In this document: one piece after another, positions 26,346 through 35,375 of the stretch
Numbering within the stretch: the stretch's first letter is position 1
Layout: every line of letters begins with the position of its first letter
Source: M55B127 sp034521955
GTDB taxonomy: Bacteria > Bacillota > Halanaerobiia > Halanaerobiales > M55B127
Direction: 5' to 3'
Assembly (NCBI GenBank): GCA_034521955.1
Contig: JAXHLT010000003.1
Location: 62,001 to 126,000, forward strand
Length of the DNA stretch: 64,000 nt
Position numbers and translations under genes: made by a program
The notes under the pieces: model-generated
Told to the model about the DNA's origin: nothing
Database searches by the model: none
Seen by the model: only the letters and a program-made list of their open reading frames with translations

Positions 26346-26954
26346 ATGTTCAAACTTGCAGTTTTAGCATCAGGTAGGGGAAGTAACTTACAGTCTTTAA
26401 TAGATAATTTACATTTAAAAAAAGACAATAGTATTGAGATCAAATGTGTAATTAGTAATAACAAAGACGCATATGCTCTAAAAAGAGCACAGACAAATAA
26501 AATTCCATTTTATTTAGTAGATGATAATATGTATAATAATAGAAGAGAACATGAAGAACAGATAAAAAAGATTATTGATAGTTATGATATAGATTTAATT
26601 GTACTGGCTGGTTATATGAAAGTATTATCATCAGATTTTGTTGACTATTTTAAAAATAAAATTATTAATATTCATCCTTCTTTATTACCTGCTTTTCCTG
26701 GTTTAGATGCCCAGAAACAGGCAGTTGATTATGGTGTAAAAATAAGTGGATGTACAGTACATTTTGTTGATAGAGGTGTTGATTCTGGGCCAATAATAAA
26801 ACAAAAAGCAGTTTGTGTTAATCAAAATGATACTGAAGCCAGTTTGTCTAAAAAGATATTAAAAGAAGAACACAAACTATTACCAAAGGTAGTTAAACTT
26901 ATCGCAGAGGATAAAATCATTATAAAAGATAGAAAGGTATTTTACAGGGAGTGA
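26346..26954 (+). CDS. purN: Phosphoribosylglycinamide formyltransferase PurN
   Basis: Formyl-tetrahydrofolate-dependent GAR transformylase. 202 residues; LASGRGSNLQSLID binds the nucleotide, and INIHPSLLPAFPGLDAQ carries the catalytic Asn and His. ATG follows AAAGGATG. It depends on the folate pool, so the state of folC further downstream matters to it. Confidence 0.95.
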   Translation: MFKLAVLASGRGSNLQSLIDNLHLKKDNSIEIKCVISNNKDAYALKRAQTNKIPFYLVDDNMYNNRREHEEQIKKIIDSYDIDLIVLAGYMKVLSSDFVDYFKNKIINIHPSLLPAFPGLDAQKQAVDYGVKISGCTVHFVDRGVDSGPIIKQKAVCVNQNDTEASLSKKILKEEHKLLPKVVKLIAEDKIIIKDRKVFYRE

Positions 26955-26958
26955 AAAT

Positions 26959-28527
26959 ATTGCGCAAAATATAAAAAGAGCTTTAATTAGTGTGTCTGAT
27001 AAAAGTAATGTTGAAAACTTAGCAAAAGCTTTAGTAAAAAATAATATTGAAATAATATCTACAGGTGGAACTGCAAAAAAGATAAAAGAAAGTGGAACTG
27101 AGGTAACTAATATTTCTGAAGTTACTAATTTCCCAGAAATGATGGATGGTAGAGTAAAAACCTTACATCCTAATATTCATGGTGGAATACTTGCAAGGAA
27201 AAACAAAAAAGAGGACCTTAATGAATTAGACAAACTAAATATAGATACAATTGATCTAGTAGTTTGTAACCTTTATCCATTTTTTGAAACTATTGATAAA
27301 GATGATGTAACAATGGATACTGCCTTAGAAAACATTGATATAGGTGGTCCTACTATGATTAGAGCAGCTGCTAAAAACTTTCCAGATGTTTTAGTTGTTG
27401 TAGACCCTAATGATTATGATAAAATAATTAATTTAATAAATAAAAAAGAACCAATCAACTATGAGTTTAGAAAAAATATGGCCTATAAAGCCTTTAACCA
27501 TACAGCAGAATATGATGCAGTAATCCAAAAGTATTTATTTGATAGTTTAGAAGAAAAAAATAAATTTCCCGATAAATTAATAACTCCATACTATAAAACA
27601 AACGATTTAAGATATGGTGAAAACCCTCACCAAGAGGCTAGCTTTTATAAGGAAAGAAAGTTAGAAGAGGCCAGTATAACTAATGCGGAAAAAATATCAG
27701 GTAAAAAATTATCTTTTAATAATATTAATGATACTGATGGAGCTATTGAATTAATTAAGGAGTTTAATGATATTCCTACAGCTGCAGTTATTAAACATAC
27801 TAACCCCTGTGGCTTAGCTTCTGCAGATAATATAGTAGATGCATTTAAGAATGCTTATTTAGGGGATCCATTATCAGCATTTGGTAGTATAGTTGCTCTA
27901 AATAGAGAAGTTGATAAAAAGTTAGCTGAAGAGATTATTAGTGGAGATAAATTTATCGAAGTCATTACAGCTCCAAGTTATACTAAAGATGCAGTTGAAA
28001 TATTAAAAAACAGATGGGAATCATTAAGAATACTAAAAACTAATAAGTTAGAATTCAATAAAGAAAATCCCGGATATGATTTTAAAAAAGTAACCGGTGG
28101 ACTACTTATGCAGGATAGAGACTTAAAAACAATAACAAAAGATGATTTAAAGTTAGTTACTGAAAAAAAAGCAGACCATAAGACAATAGATGATTTACTA
28201 TTTGCCTGGAAGGCAGTAAAGCATGTAAAGTCTAATGCAATTGTAATTGCCAAAGAAAAAATGTTAGTTGGAGTGGGAGCAGGACAAATGAGTAGGGTAG
28301 ATTCAATGATTATAGCAGGAAGAAAAGCGGATGGTAGAAATAAAGATGCTGTGGTTGCTTCAGATGCTTTCTTTCCTTTTCCAGATGCAATAGAAAAGGC
28401 TTCTGAGTTGGGTATTAAAGCAATCATACAACCCGGTGGTTCTATAAGAGATAATGAGGTAATAGAACAAGCAAATCAGTTAGGCATATCAATGTACTTT
28501 ACAAATGTGAGGCATTTCTGTCATTAA
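26959..28527 (+). CDS. purH: AICAR transformylase / IMP cyclohydrolase, apparent ATT start
   Basis: Last two steps to IMP. N-terminal MGS-like cyclohydrolase domain (ISTGGTAKKI, DGRVKTLHPNIHGG) and C-terminal transformylase (KHTNPCGLA, YGENPHQEA). The first strand KRALISVSDK is encoded upstream of GTG 26992, so GTG would truncate the fold. Upstream in frame there is no ATG, GTG or TTG. GGGAG at 26947-26951 is 7 bases before ATT 26959, which I take as start (523 residues). Alternative: one A missing in AAAA at 26966-26969 would join TTG 26960 in frame. Confidence 0.9.
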   Translation: MAQNIKRALISVSDKSNVENLAKALVKNNIEIISTGGTAKKIKESGTEVTNISEVTNFPEMMDGRVKTLHPNIHGGILARKNKKEDLNELDKLNIDTIDLVVCNLYPFFETIDKDDVTMDTALENIDIGGPTMIRAAAKNFPDVLVVVDPNDYDKIINLINKKEPINYEFRKNMAYKAFNHTAEYDAVIQKYLFDSLEEKNKFPDKLITPYYKTNDLRYGENPHQEASFYKERKLEEASITNAEKISGKKLSFNNINDTDGAIELIKEFNDIPTAAVIKHTNPCGLASADNIVDAFKNAYLGDPLSAFGSIVALNREVDKKLAEEIISGDKFIEVITAPSYTKDAVEILKNRWESLRILKTNKLEFNKENPGYDFKKVTGGLLMQDRDLKTITKDDLKLVTEKKADHKTIDDLLFAWKAVKHVKSNAIVIAKEKMLVGVGAGQMSRVDSMIIAGRKADGRNKDAVVASDAFFPFPDAIEKASELGIKAIIQPGGSIRDNEVIEQANQLGISMYFTNVRHFCH

Positions 28528-28593
28528 GGCAGGAAATATATACATACTCACGAATATATATTAATATATAATATCGAAGTGAGGATGATTCAC

Positions 28594-29832
28594 ATGAAAA
28601 CAAAAACTGTAGCTATTCTTGGTGCAGGTAACAGAGGTATGGATGTTTATGGTGAACTGATAAAAGAAAGAGATGACTTACAAGTAGTAGCAGTAGCTGA
28701 AAAAGACAAAATTAGAAGAGAAAAATTTGCAAAAAAACATAGTATTCCTCCCATTAAACAATTTAAGAACTGGGAGGATTTATTAATTGAAGATAAATTA
28801 GCAGATGGAATAATAATTTCAACCGGTGACAAACAGCACTTTGAACCATTAATTAAATCACTTAAAAAAGGTTATAAAGTGCTTTGTGAGAAGCCAATAA
28901 CCGATAGCTTTGAAAACTTAACTGCTTTATATAATGATTATAAAGATTATTCAAACAATGTTATGGTTTCACATGTTTTAAGATATACTCCTTTCTTTAG
29001 AAAAATAAAAGAAATAATTACAAGTGAAGAGATTGGTAGTGTAAGATTTGTTAGTTTAATTGAGAATATTGGATTCTTTCATTTTGCTCATAGTTATGTT
29101 AGAGGCAACTGGCGGAATAAAGAAGTAGGAGCACCAATTATATTAGCTAAAAGCTGTCATGATTTAGATATATTATATTGGTTATTTGAAAGTCCCTACT
29201 TAAAAGTTTATTCTGATACCTCAGAAAAATATTTTAATGAAAAAAATATTTTAAATGGTGCAGGTGAAAGGTGTCTTGCCTGTAAGGTAGAAGAAGATTG
29301 TCCCTATTCTGCAAAGAAAATATATTTAAATACTGAAGATGGTTGGCCGGTCTCCACTATAACAGAAGATCTCAGTCATAAAGGTAGGATAGAAGCCCTA
29401 AATAATACAAGATATGGCAGATGTGTTTATAGAAGTGATAATGACCAACATGATGTTCAATCTTTGTTACTTAAATTTAAAAATGGGATAAATGTACATT
29501 TTTCATTACATGCCTTTAGTAAGGAGATGACTAGAAAAATACATATCAATGGTTCTCATGGAGAAATTGAAGGTGATTTAGATCAGGGCATTATAGAAGT
29601 GAAACCCTTTTTAAAAGAAAACAAAAAAATAGAAGTCGATTTCAAAGGTGGCCATGCCGGTGGTGATGAAAAATTAATTGAATCTTTTGCTGATTTTCTT
29701 TTTAACAGATCAAAAAACAGGACAAATCTAATAACATCGTTGGAAAGTCATTTTGCTGCTCTAGCAGCAGAACAATCAAGGAAAGAAGATAAAGCAATAT
29801 ATTTAGATCAGTTTAGGAGGAGAAGTAATTGA
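28594..29832 (+). CDS. Gfo/Idh/MocA family oxidoreductase
   Basis: A 412-residue NAD(P)-dependent dehydrogenase of unknown substrate. The Rossmann fingerprint is GAGNRG near the N-terminus and the family motif EKPITDSFENL follows. A cysteine group CLACKVEEDCPY near residue 228 is unusual and could bind metal. ATG 28594 is chosen because GTGAGG sits 9 bases upstream. It overlaps the racemase-like gene by 4 bases, so both probably act in one pathway. Confidence 0.8.
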   Translation: MKTKTVAILGAGNRGMDVYGELIKERDDLQVVAVAEKDKIRREKFAKKHSIPPIKQFKNWEDLLIEDKLADGIIISTGDKQHFEPLIKSLKKGYKVLCEKPITDSFENLTALYNDYKDYSNNVMVSHVLRYTPFFRKIKEIITSEEIGSVRFVSLIENIGFFHFAHSYVRGNWRNKEVGAPIILAKSCHDLDILYWLFESPYLKVYSDTSEKYFNEKNILNGAGERCLACKVEEDCPYSAKKIYLNTEDGWPVSTITEDLSHKGRIEALNNTRYGRCVYRSDNDQHDVQSLLLKFKNGINVHFSLHAFSKEMTRKIHINGSHGEIEGDLDQGIIEVKPFLKENKKIEVDFKGGHAGGDEKLIESFADFLFNRSKNRTNLITSLESHFAALAAEQSRKEDKAIYLDQFRRRSN

Positions 29833-30533
29833 ATAAGATTGGAATTTTAGGTGGAATGGGTTGGCATTCTACTTCAATATATTATAATAAAATAAATAGT
29901 TATATAAATAAAAAGAATAAAAAGAAAGTTACACCTGAAATAATAATATACTCTGTTAACTTTAAAAATATTTTAAAGTATCAAAATGAAGAAAATTGGG
30001 ATAAGATCGCAAAAATATTGATTCCTAAAGCTGTTCTGATTGAAAAAATGGGAGCAGATTTTTTGGTTATCACTTCCAACACAGCACATAAAATAGTTGA
30101 TGAGATACAAGATAGTATTTCTATTCCTATCGTAAGTATAGTTGATGTTGTAGGAAAAGAACTTAAAAACAGCTGGTGTAAAAAATCAGGTTTGCTTGCA
30201 ACTAAGTATTTGATTAACGATGGTTTTTATCAAAAAACACTTGAAGATGATTATAATCAAAAGATTGTGTTGCCATCATCTAGTGAAATTGAAGAATTAA
30301 ATAGCATTATAGTAAATGAGTTAGTCAATAATCAAATAAATATGAGTTCAAAGTTTTATATAAACAGTATAATAGATAATTTATTATATAAAGATATTGA
30401 TTCTTTGATTTTAGGTTGTACAGAGTTAGGATCAATTGTTGGTAATATTCCTTCTGAAGATATAAAAATTATAAACAGTTTAGAACTTCATATTCAGGAG
30501 ATTGTTAATTTAGTATTCAGAAAAAATTTGTAA
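29829..30533 (+). CDS. Aspartate/glutamate racemase family protein, first Cys replaced by Ser
   Basis: A 234-residue two-lobed protein. GILGGMGWHST and the second active-site motif LGCTEL are typical. The first motif reads TSNTAH, where two-cysteine racemases have CNTAH, so one catalytic Cys is Ser. Single-Cys relatives such as E. coli YgeA (Thr/Cys) are known, so activity is possible. TTG start 29829 overlaps the previous stop and follows AGGAGG. Confidence 0.8.
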   Translation: MNKIGILGGMGWHSTSIYYNKINSYINKKNKKKVTPEIIIYSVNFKNILKYQNEENWDKIAKILIPKAVLIEKMGADFLVITSNTAHKIVDEIQDSISIPIVSIVDVVGKELKNSWCKKSGLLATKYLINDGFYQKTLEDDYNQKIVLPSSSEIEELNSIIVNELVNNQINMSSKFYINSIIDNLLYKDIDSLILGCTELGSIVGNIPSEDIKIINSLELHIQEIVNLVFRKNL

Positions 30534-30534
30534 A

Positions 30535-30548
30535 TGATAATAATATCA
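30535..30548. promoter_or_regulatory. Fur/Zur-like inverted repeat upstream of the FecCD permease
   Basis: TGATAATAATATCA resembles the 15-base Fur-family box TGATAATNATTATCA but is one base shorter. It lies about 52 bases before the permease ATG. Such palindromes arise readily in AT-rich DNA, so the call is tentative. Confidence 0.3.
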
Positions 30549-30600
30549 TATAAACTATAAAAAAAAGAAAATTACTTTAAGAAGTTGAAAGGAGTATTAA

Positions 30601-31608
30601 ATGCAGTTTTTGGAAGATAGATCAGCAAACAATAAAAAATTAATATTAATATTTATAATTACTATCGTTATAATGTTTATTTCATTATTTATAGGAAGAT
30701 ATAACATTCCTATAACTAAGTTTTTTAATGGATTTAATTTAAATGATATGGACAAATCTGTTTTTTATCATATTAGATTACCTCGAGTGCTATTGGTAAT
30801 GGGAGTTGGAGCTGCTCTATCAGTAGCTGGTGCAAGTTATCAAAGTACTTTTAGAAATCCACTTGTATCACCAGATATTTTAGGAGTATCAGCTGGTGCT
30901 AGTTTTGGTGCCGCATTAGGCATGATCTTATCTTTTCAATCATTATCATCTATATATATTTTAGCTTTTGTATTTGGTATAATAGCTGTGTTTTTAACTT
31001 ATTTTATTTCAAAATTAGGTAAAACTAATATGATAATGATGATGGTCTTATCTGGAATAGTAGTTAGTTCTTTATTTAATGCTTTTATTTCAATTTTAAA
31101 GTATATGGCCGACCCTTATGAAAAATTACCTGGAATTGTTTTTTGGTTGATGGGTGGTTTTAGTAGAACTGGTTGGGATGAACTTCTATTTGCAGCCCCA
31201 TTTATAGTTTTAGGAATTATAGTAATATTATTAATTCGCTGGCATTTAAATGTAATGTCAATGGGAGAAGAAGAAGCTATATCGATGGGAATAAATGTTA
31301 AAGTTATTAGAAGTGTTATGATATTATTTAGCACTTTAATGGTATCGGCATCAGTAGCGACTGTTGGTCAGGTTAGTTGGGTTGGATTAGTAGTTCCTCA
31401 TATTTCCAGATTTATTGTTGGAGCAGATCACAGATATATGGTACCTGCTTCAGGTTTATTAGGAGCAAGTTTTTTACTACTAATGGATGATATTGCCCGA
31501 AGTTTAACTGGAGCAGAGATACCAATTAGTATTATTACTGCATTATTAGGTGCTCCATTTTTCGCATACTTATTAATTTCACAAAAAAACAGTGGTTGGA
31601 ATCGTTAA
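30601..31608 (+). CDS. FecCD/BtuC-family ABC transporter permease (metal chelate or oxyanion)
   Basis: A 335-residue polytopic membrane protein with about ten helices. RLPRVLLVMGVGAALSVAG, FRNPLVSPDILGVSAGA and GLVVPHISRF are signatures of permeases for siderophores, cobalamin or, in the MolB type, molybdate. No ATPase or binding protein is adjacent, which is abnormal for this family. A MogA-like gene follows 21 bases later. ATG after GAAAGGAG. Confidence 0.88.
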   Translation: MQFLEDRSANNKKLILIFIITIVIMFISLFIGRYNIPITKFFNGFNLNDMDKSVFYHIRLPRVLLVMGVGAALSVAGASYQSTFRNPLVSPDILGVSAGASFGAALGMILSFQSLSSIYILAFVFGIIAVFLTYFISKLGKTNMIMMMVLSGIVVSSLFNAFISILKYMADPYEKLPGIVFWLMGGFSRTGWDELLFAAPFIVLGIIVILLIRWHLNVMSMGEEEAISMGINVKVIRSVMILFSTLMVSASVATVGQVSWVGLVVPHISRFIVGADHRYMVPASGLLGASFLLLMDDIARSLTGAEIPISIITALLGAPFFAYLLISQKNSGWNR

Positions 31609-31629
31609 ACAAATGAAAGGGTGAAAGTT

Positions 31630-32103
31630 TTGGTTAAGGTTGCATTACTCACTATAAAAGATAGTTATTACAAAGAGGGTTTTAATGAACAAAATAGAAA
31701 ATTAGTTAGAAATTTAGCTACAAGTATTAAAGGAGAGAAAGTATATTTTAAATCAATAGATAATAAATATGAAAAGGTAAAAGAAGAGCTGTTTGAACTG
31801 AGTGTTACTAGACAGGCAGATTTAATATTAACAAGTGGTGGGGCAGGTCTATCACCAAAAGACTTGGTTCCAGAAGCAACTCAAGATGTTATGGAAAAAG
31901 AAGTTCCGGGTATACCGGAAAAGATGAGAAGAGTTGTGTCTGAACATGCTCCAAAAGCTTGTATCTTTAGGGGAAAAGCAGGAATTAATAAAGAAACCCT
32001 TATTATTAATCTGCCATCAGATCCTAAATTAGTTAAAAATTGTTTAGATTCTATTAAAGAAGTAATTCCAGAAGCTATAAAGATGTTGAAAAGAAAAAAT
32101 TAA
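31630..32103 (+). CDS. MogA/MoaB family molybdenum cofactor biosynthesis protein
   Basis: A 157-residue molybdopterin-binding-domain protein. LTSGGAGLSPKDLVPEAT is the family core that binds molybdopterin for adenylylation or metal insertion. The frame opens at GTG 31621, but that codon lies within the SD (AAAGGGTG), so TTG 31630, 6-8 bases further, is the better start. Directly behind the permease, which hints at molybdate or tungstate use. Confidence 0.85.
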   Translation: MVKVALLTIKDSYYKEGFNEQNRKLVRNLATSIKGEKVYFKSIDNKYEKVKEELFELSVTRQADLILTSGGAGLSPKDLVPEATQDVMEKEVPGIPEKMRRVVSEHAPKACIFRGKAGINKETLIINLPSDPKLVKNCLDSIKEVIPEAIKMLKRKN

Positions 32104-32120
32104 TTAAGGGGGCGTTTTCA

Positions 32121-34454
32121 TTGTTAACTTACCACAGACTAAAAAGTGAAAAACCGCCATTATATGAATATCAGCCTTGGAAAATAACAGAGGAAGAATT
32201 TATAATAAAAAACAACCATCACAATGAAACTATTTTTTCTATAGGTAATGGTTATATGGGACTAAGGGGAACTTTTGAAGAAGATATTGAAGATCCATTA
32301 TTAGAGACAACTCCCGGATTTTATATAAATGGCATTTATGAAAACGAAGAAATTATTTATGGTGAGTTTGCTCCAAAACAACCCCAAGAGTATCAATCTA
32401 TGATAAATCTGATGGACTGGAAGTCAATTAATATCTATGTAGATGATGAAAGGTTTGATTTATCAAAAAGCAAAATTTTAGATTATAAAAGAGAATTGGA
32501 CTTTAAAAAAGGAATATTAAAAAGAAATGTAACATGGGAAAACAGCAAGGGAAAAAAAGTTGAAATAGAAATAAAAAGACTGATTTCTTTTAAACATAAG
32601 CATGTTGGAGCTATTAATTATAAAGTGAGTGCTCTTAACTTTGCTGGAAAAGTCAAAGTAATCAGTACTTTAAATGGTGATGTAAAAAATCATCATCATT
32701 TAAGTAACAAAAAGGCTTTGAACATAGAAAATATGGAAATAAAAAAGGACTATTTAAATTTGTTGATGGAAACTAATAATTCTAATATATCAATTGGAAG
32801 TAAAGTATATAATGAAGTTAATGGTATTGATAGTTCATCTTTATTTAAAACTGAAGAGTTTAAAAAAGACAGAGTCCAGCAAATATTTGTTGTAGACCTA
32901 AAAAAAGATGAATCATTTGTATTAAATAAATTTGCTTCATTTTATACTTCAAGGGATATTGATAAAAATGAAATATTAAAAAAATGTAAAGAAGATATAG
33001 ATTTTGTGATTAATAAGGGTTTTGAATATCTTGAAAGTTCACAAAAGGAGTACTTAGATAATTATTGGAAGTTTTCAGATGTCAAAATAGAAGGGGATAT
33101 GTCATTACAGCAGGCTTTTAGATTTAATGCTTTTCAGATCTTACAGTCTACTGGAACAGATGGCAAAACAAATGTTGCTGCTAAAGGTCTGACTGGTGAA
33201 TACTATGAAGGACATTACTTTTGGGATACAGAAACCTATATAATACCATTTTTTATATATAGTCATCCCGAAATAGCAAAACAACTCTTAAGTTACAGAT
33301 ATAAAATATTAGATGAAGCGCGTGAAAATGCCAAGCGAATGCGATTAGATGGGGCGCTATTCCCCTGGAGAACAATAAATGGGAAAGAAGCTTCAGGTAA
33401 CTTCTTAGGGTCAACAGTTCAGTATCATATAAATGCTGATATTGCTTATGCGATTTATAACTATGTGAATGCAACCCAGGATAAGGAATTTTTATATAAA
33501 AAAGGTGCTGAAATCTTATTTGAAACAGCTAGAATGTGGATTAGCTTAGGCCATTTTGAAAAAATGAAAAACAACAAATTTTGTATAAATGAAGCATGTG
33601 GTCCAGATGAATATAAACCTGGTGCCAATAATAACTGTTATACTAATTACATGGCAAAGTTTAATTTAGAGTTTGCAGCAGATGTATATAATGAACTAAA
33701 AGAAAAAAATCCTGATAGACTGAAAGAAATCAAATACATTATTAATCTTTATGATGATGAGGCAGAAGAGTGGATGAATGCAGCAGATAATATGTATCTT
33801 CCATATAATGATGAATTAGGAATAAATCCACAGGATGATTCATTTATCTATAAAGAAGATATAGATATTGAATCAATACCTATTGATGAACTGCCTTTAG
33901 TTAAAAACTGGCACCCCCTAACTATATGGAGGTATAAATTAATAAAACAGGCTGATGTAATACTATTAATGTTATTTATGGGAAATCAGTTTAGTACTGA
34001 ACAAAAGAGAAGAAATTATGATTACTATGAGCCGAAAACAACTCATGATTCCTCACTATCACCATCTATATACAGTATAATAGCTTCTGAAATTGGCTAC
34101 CATAATGATGCTTATAATTACTTTTTGCATACTGCAAGGTTAGATTTAGATGACTATAACGAAAATGCATATCAGGGTTTACACACTGCTGCTATGGGAA
34201 GTAATTGGATGGTATTAGTTCAGGGTTTTGCAGGAATGCGAAATTATGATGATCTTTTAATATTTAGACCATATTTGCCTAAACAATGGAAAGGATATGA
34301 GTTTAAAATAAAATACCGAGGTTCATTACTTAATGTTCATGTTAAAAAGGACTATACAGAATACACATTAGTTGAAGGAAATAAAATAAACTTTAAACAT
34401 AAAACAACAGAGATTACTCTTGATCAAAACAATGATTATGTTAAAGTAAGTTAG
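32121..34454 (+). CDS. GH65 family disaccharide phosphorylase, specificity unassigned
   Basis: A 777-residue enzyme of the maltose/trehalose/kojibiose/nigerose phosphorylase family. The N-terminal beta-sandwich starts with the FSIGNGYMGLRGTF motif, the (alpha/alpha)6 barrel has FWDTETYIIPFF, and the catalytic acid is Glu497 in CGPDEY. It would release beta-glucose 1-phosphate from an alpha-glucoside. The usual partner beta-phosphoglucomutase is not here. TTG start after AAGGGGG. No signal peptide, so it acts in the cytoplasm. Confidence 0.88.
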   Translation: MLTYHRLKSEKPPLYEYQPWKITEEEFIIKNNHHNETIFSIGNGYMGLRGTFEEDIEDPLLETTPGFYINGIYENEEIIYGEFAPKQPQEYQSMINLMDWKSINIYVDDERFDLSKSKILDYKRELDFKKGILKRNVTWENSKGKKVEIEIKRLISFKHKHVGAINYKVSALNFAGKVKVISTLNGDVKNHHHLSNKKALNIENMEIKKDYLNLLMETNNSNISIGSKVYNEVNGIDSSSLFKTEEFKKDRVQQIFVVDLKKDESFVLNKFASFYTSRDIDKNEILKKCKEDIDFVINKGFEYLESSQKEYLDNYWKFSDVKIEGDMSLQQAFRFNAFQILQSTGTDGKTNVAAKGLTGEYYEGHYFWDTETYIIPFFIYSHPEIAKQLLSYRYKILDEARENAKRMRLDGALFPWRTINGKEASGNFLGSTVQYHINADIAYAIYNYVNATQDKEFLYKKGAEILFETARMWISLGHFEKMKNNKFCINEACGPDEYKPGANNNCYTNYMAKFNLEFAADVYNELKEKNPDRLKEIKYIINLYDDEAEEWMNAADNMYLPYNDELGINPQDDSFIYKEDIDIESIPIDELPLVKNWHPLTIWRYKLIKQADVILLMLFMGNQFSTEQKRRNYDYYEPKTTHDSSLSPSIYSIIASEIGYHNDAYNYFLHTARLDLDDYNENAYQGLHTAAMGSNWMVLVQGFAGMRNYDDLLIFRPYLPKQWKGYEFKIKYRGSLLNVHVKKDYTEYTLVEGNKINFKHKTTEITLDQNNDYVKVS

Positions 34455-34466
34455 GAGTATTTATAA

Positions 34467-35375
34467 ATGCTAGATTTAGCAGAAAAAGATGCAAAAATAT
34501 ATATAATACTGGCAATAGGTGTGTTTATAATTGCCTTTTCTGGAATAATAATTAAAGTAATAACTGCTCCAGCTTTAATTATTGCTTTTTATAGGGTGTT
34601 TTTATCATCACTATTTTTAACCCCACTTTTTTTAACAAAATATAGAGATTCATTAAAGTACTTTCTAGATATTAGACCAGCAATAGTTGGCTTTTTATTA
34701 GCCTTACACTTTTTTGCCTGGATATCTGCAGTACAGTTTACCAATGTTGCAAATGCAGTCATATTTATTGCAATTCAACCCCTTTTCACACTGCTTTTAG
34801 AGTATTTATTTGCAAGAGAAGATATCAGAAAAGGAGCAATTGCAGGAGTTATTTTTGCATTAATAGGTAGTATAATAATCAGTTATTCTGATTTTAATAT
34901 AATATTAACTAGATTTTATGGAGATATGTTAGCAATATTAGCTGCTTTTTTAGCTGCTTGTTATTTGTTTTTGGGAAGAAGTTTTAGGAAAAAGATTGAG
35001 TATATTCCTTACATATATATTGTTTATACATACTGTGCTTTCTTTTTATTTATATTTGTATTGATATCTGGTAAACCATTTACAGGATATAGCAATATTA
35101 ATTACTTTTATATTTTATTACTTGCCTTAGGTCCAACATTAATAGGTCATTCTATATTAAATCTATCAATTAGATATGTACCTGCAACAATTGTTTCACT
35201 TGCAATTTTAGGTGAACCTATAATGACTACACTATTAGCTGTTATAATATTAAAAGAAACATTAACTACTGCTACAATGATTGGTGGATCTTTAATACTT
35301 TATGGTATATTTAAAGCTATTAATCAAACGAGAAATAATAATAAAAAATTAAATGAGGGTATTAGTGATGTCTAA
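34467..35375 (+). CDS. EamA/DMT family transporter 1
   Basis: A 302-residue ten-helix drug/metabolite transporter made of two EamA repeats; the motif ILGEPIMTTLLAVIILKE ends the second repeat. Substrate unknown; relatives export amino acids or nucleosides. The next gene starts within its last codons (8-base overlap), so the two may act together. Confidence 0.85.
   Translation: MLDLAEKDAKIYIILAIGVFIIAFSGIIIKVITAPALIIAFYRVFLSSLFLTPLFLTKYRDSLKYFLDIRPAIVGFLLALHFFAWISAVQFTNVANAVIFIAIQPLFTLLLEYLFAREDIRKGAIAGVIFALIGSIIISYSDFNIILTRFYGDMLAILAAFLAACYLFLGRSFRKKIEYIPYIYIVYTYCAFFLFIFVLISGKPFTGYSNINYFYILLLALGPTLIGHSILNLSIRYVPATIVSLAILGEPIMTTLLAVIILKETLTTATMIGGSLILYGIFKAINQTRNNNKKLNEGISDV

Noticed and set aside
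27978..28427. Open frame antisense to purH (149 residues)
   Set aside because: No SD, no family motifs, and it mirrors purH codon structure; other long antisense frames (for example 60296-60781, 55613-56017) were rejected for the same reason.
28555..28570. Perfect palindrome TATATATTAATATATA after purH as operator or terminator
   Set aside because: Pure A/T alternation is expected by chance at this base composition; there is no G-C stem and no T run.
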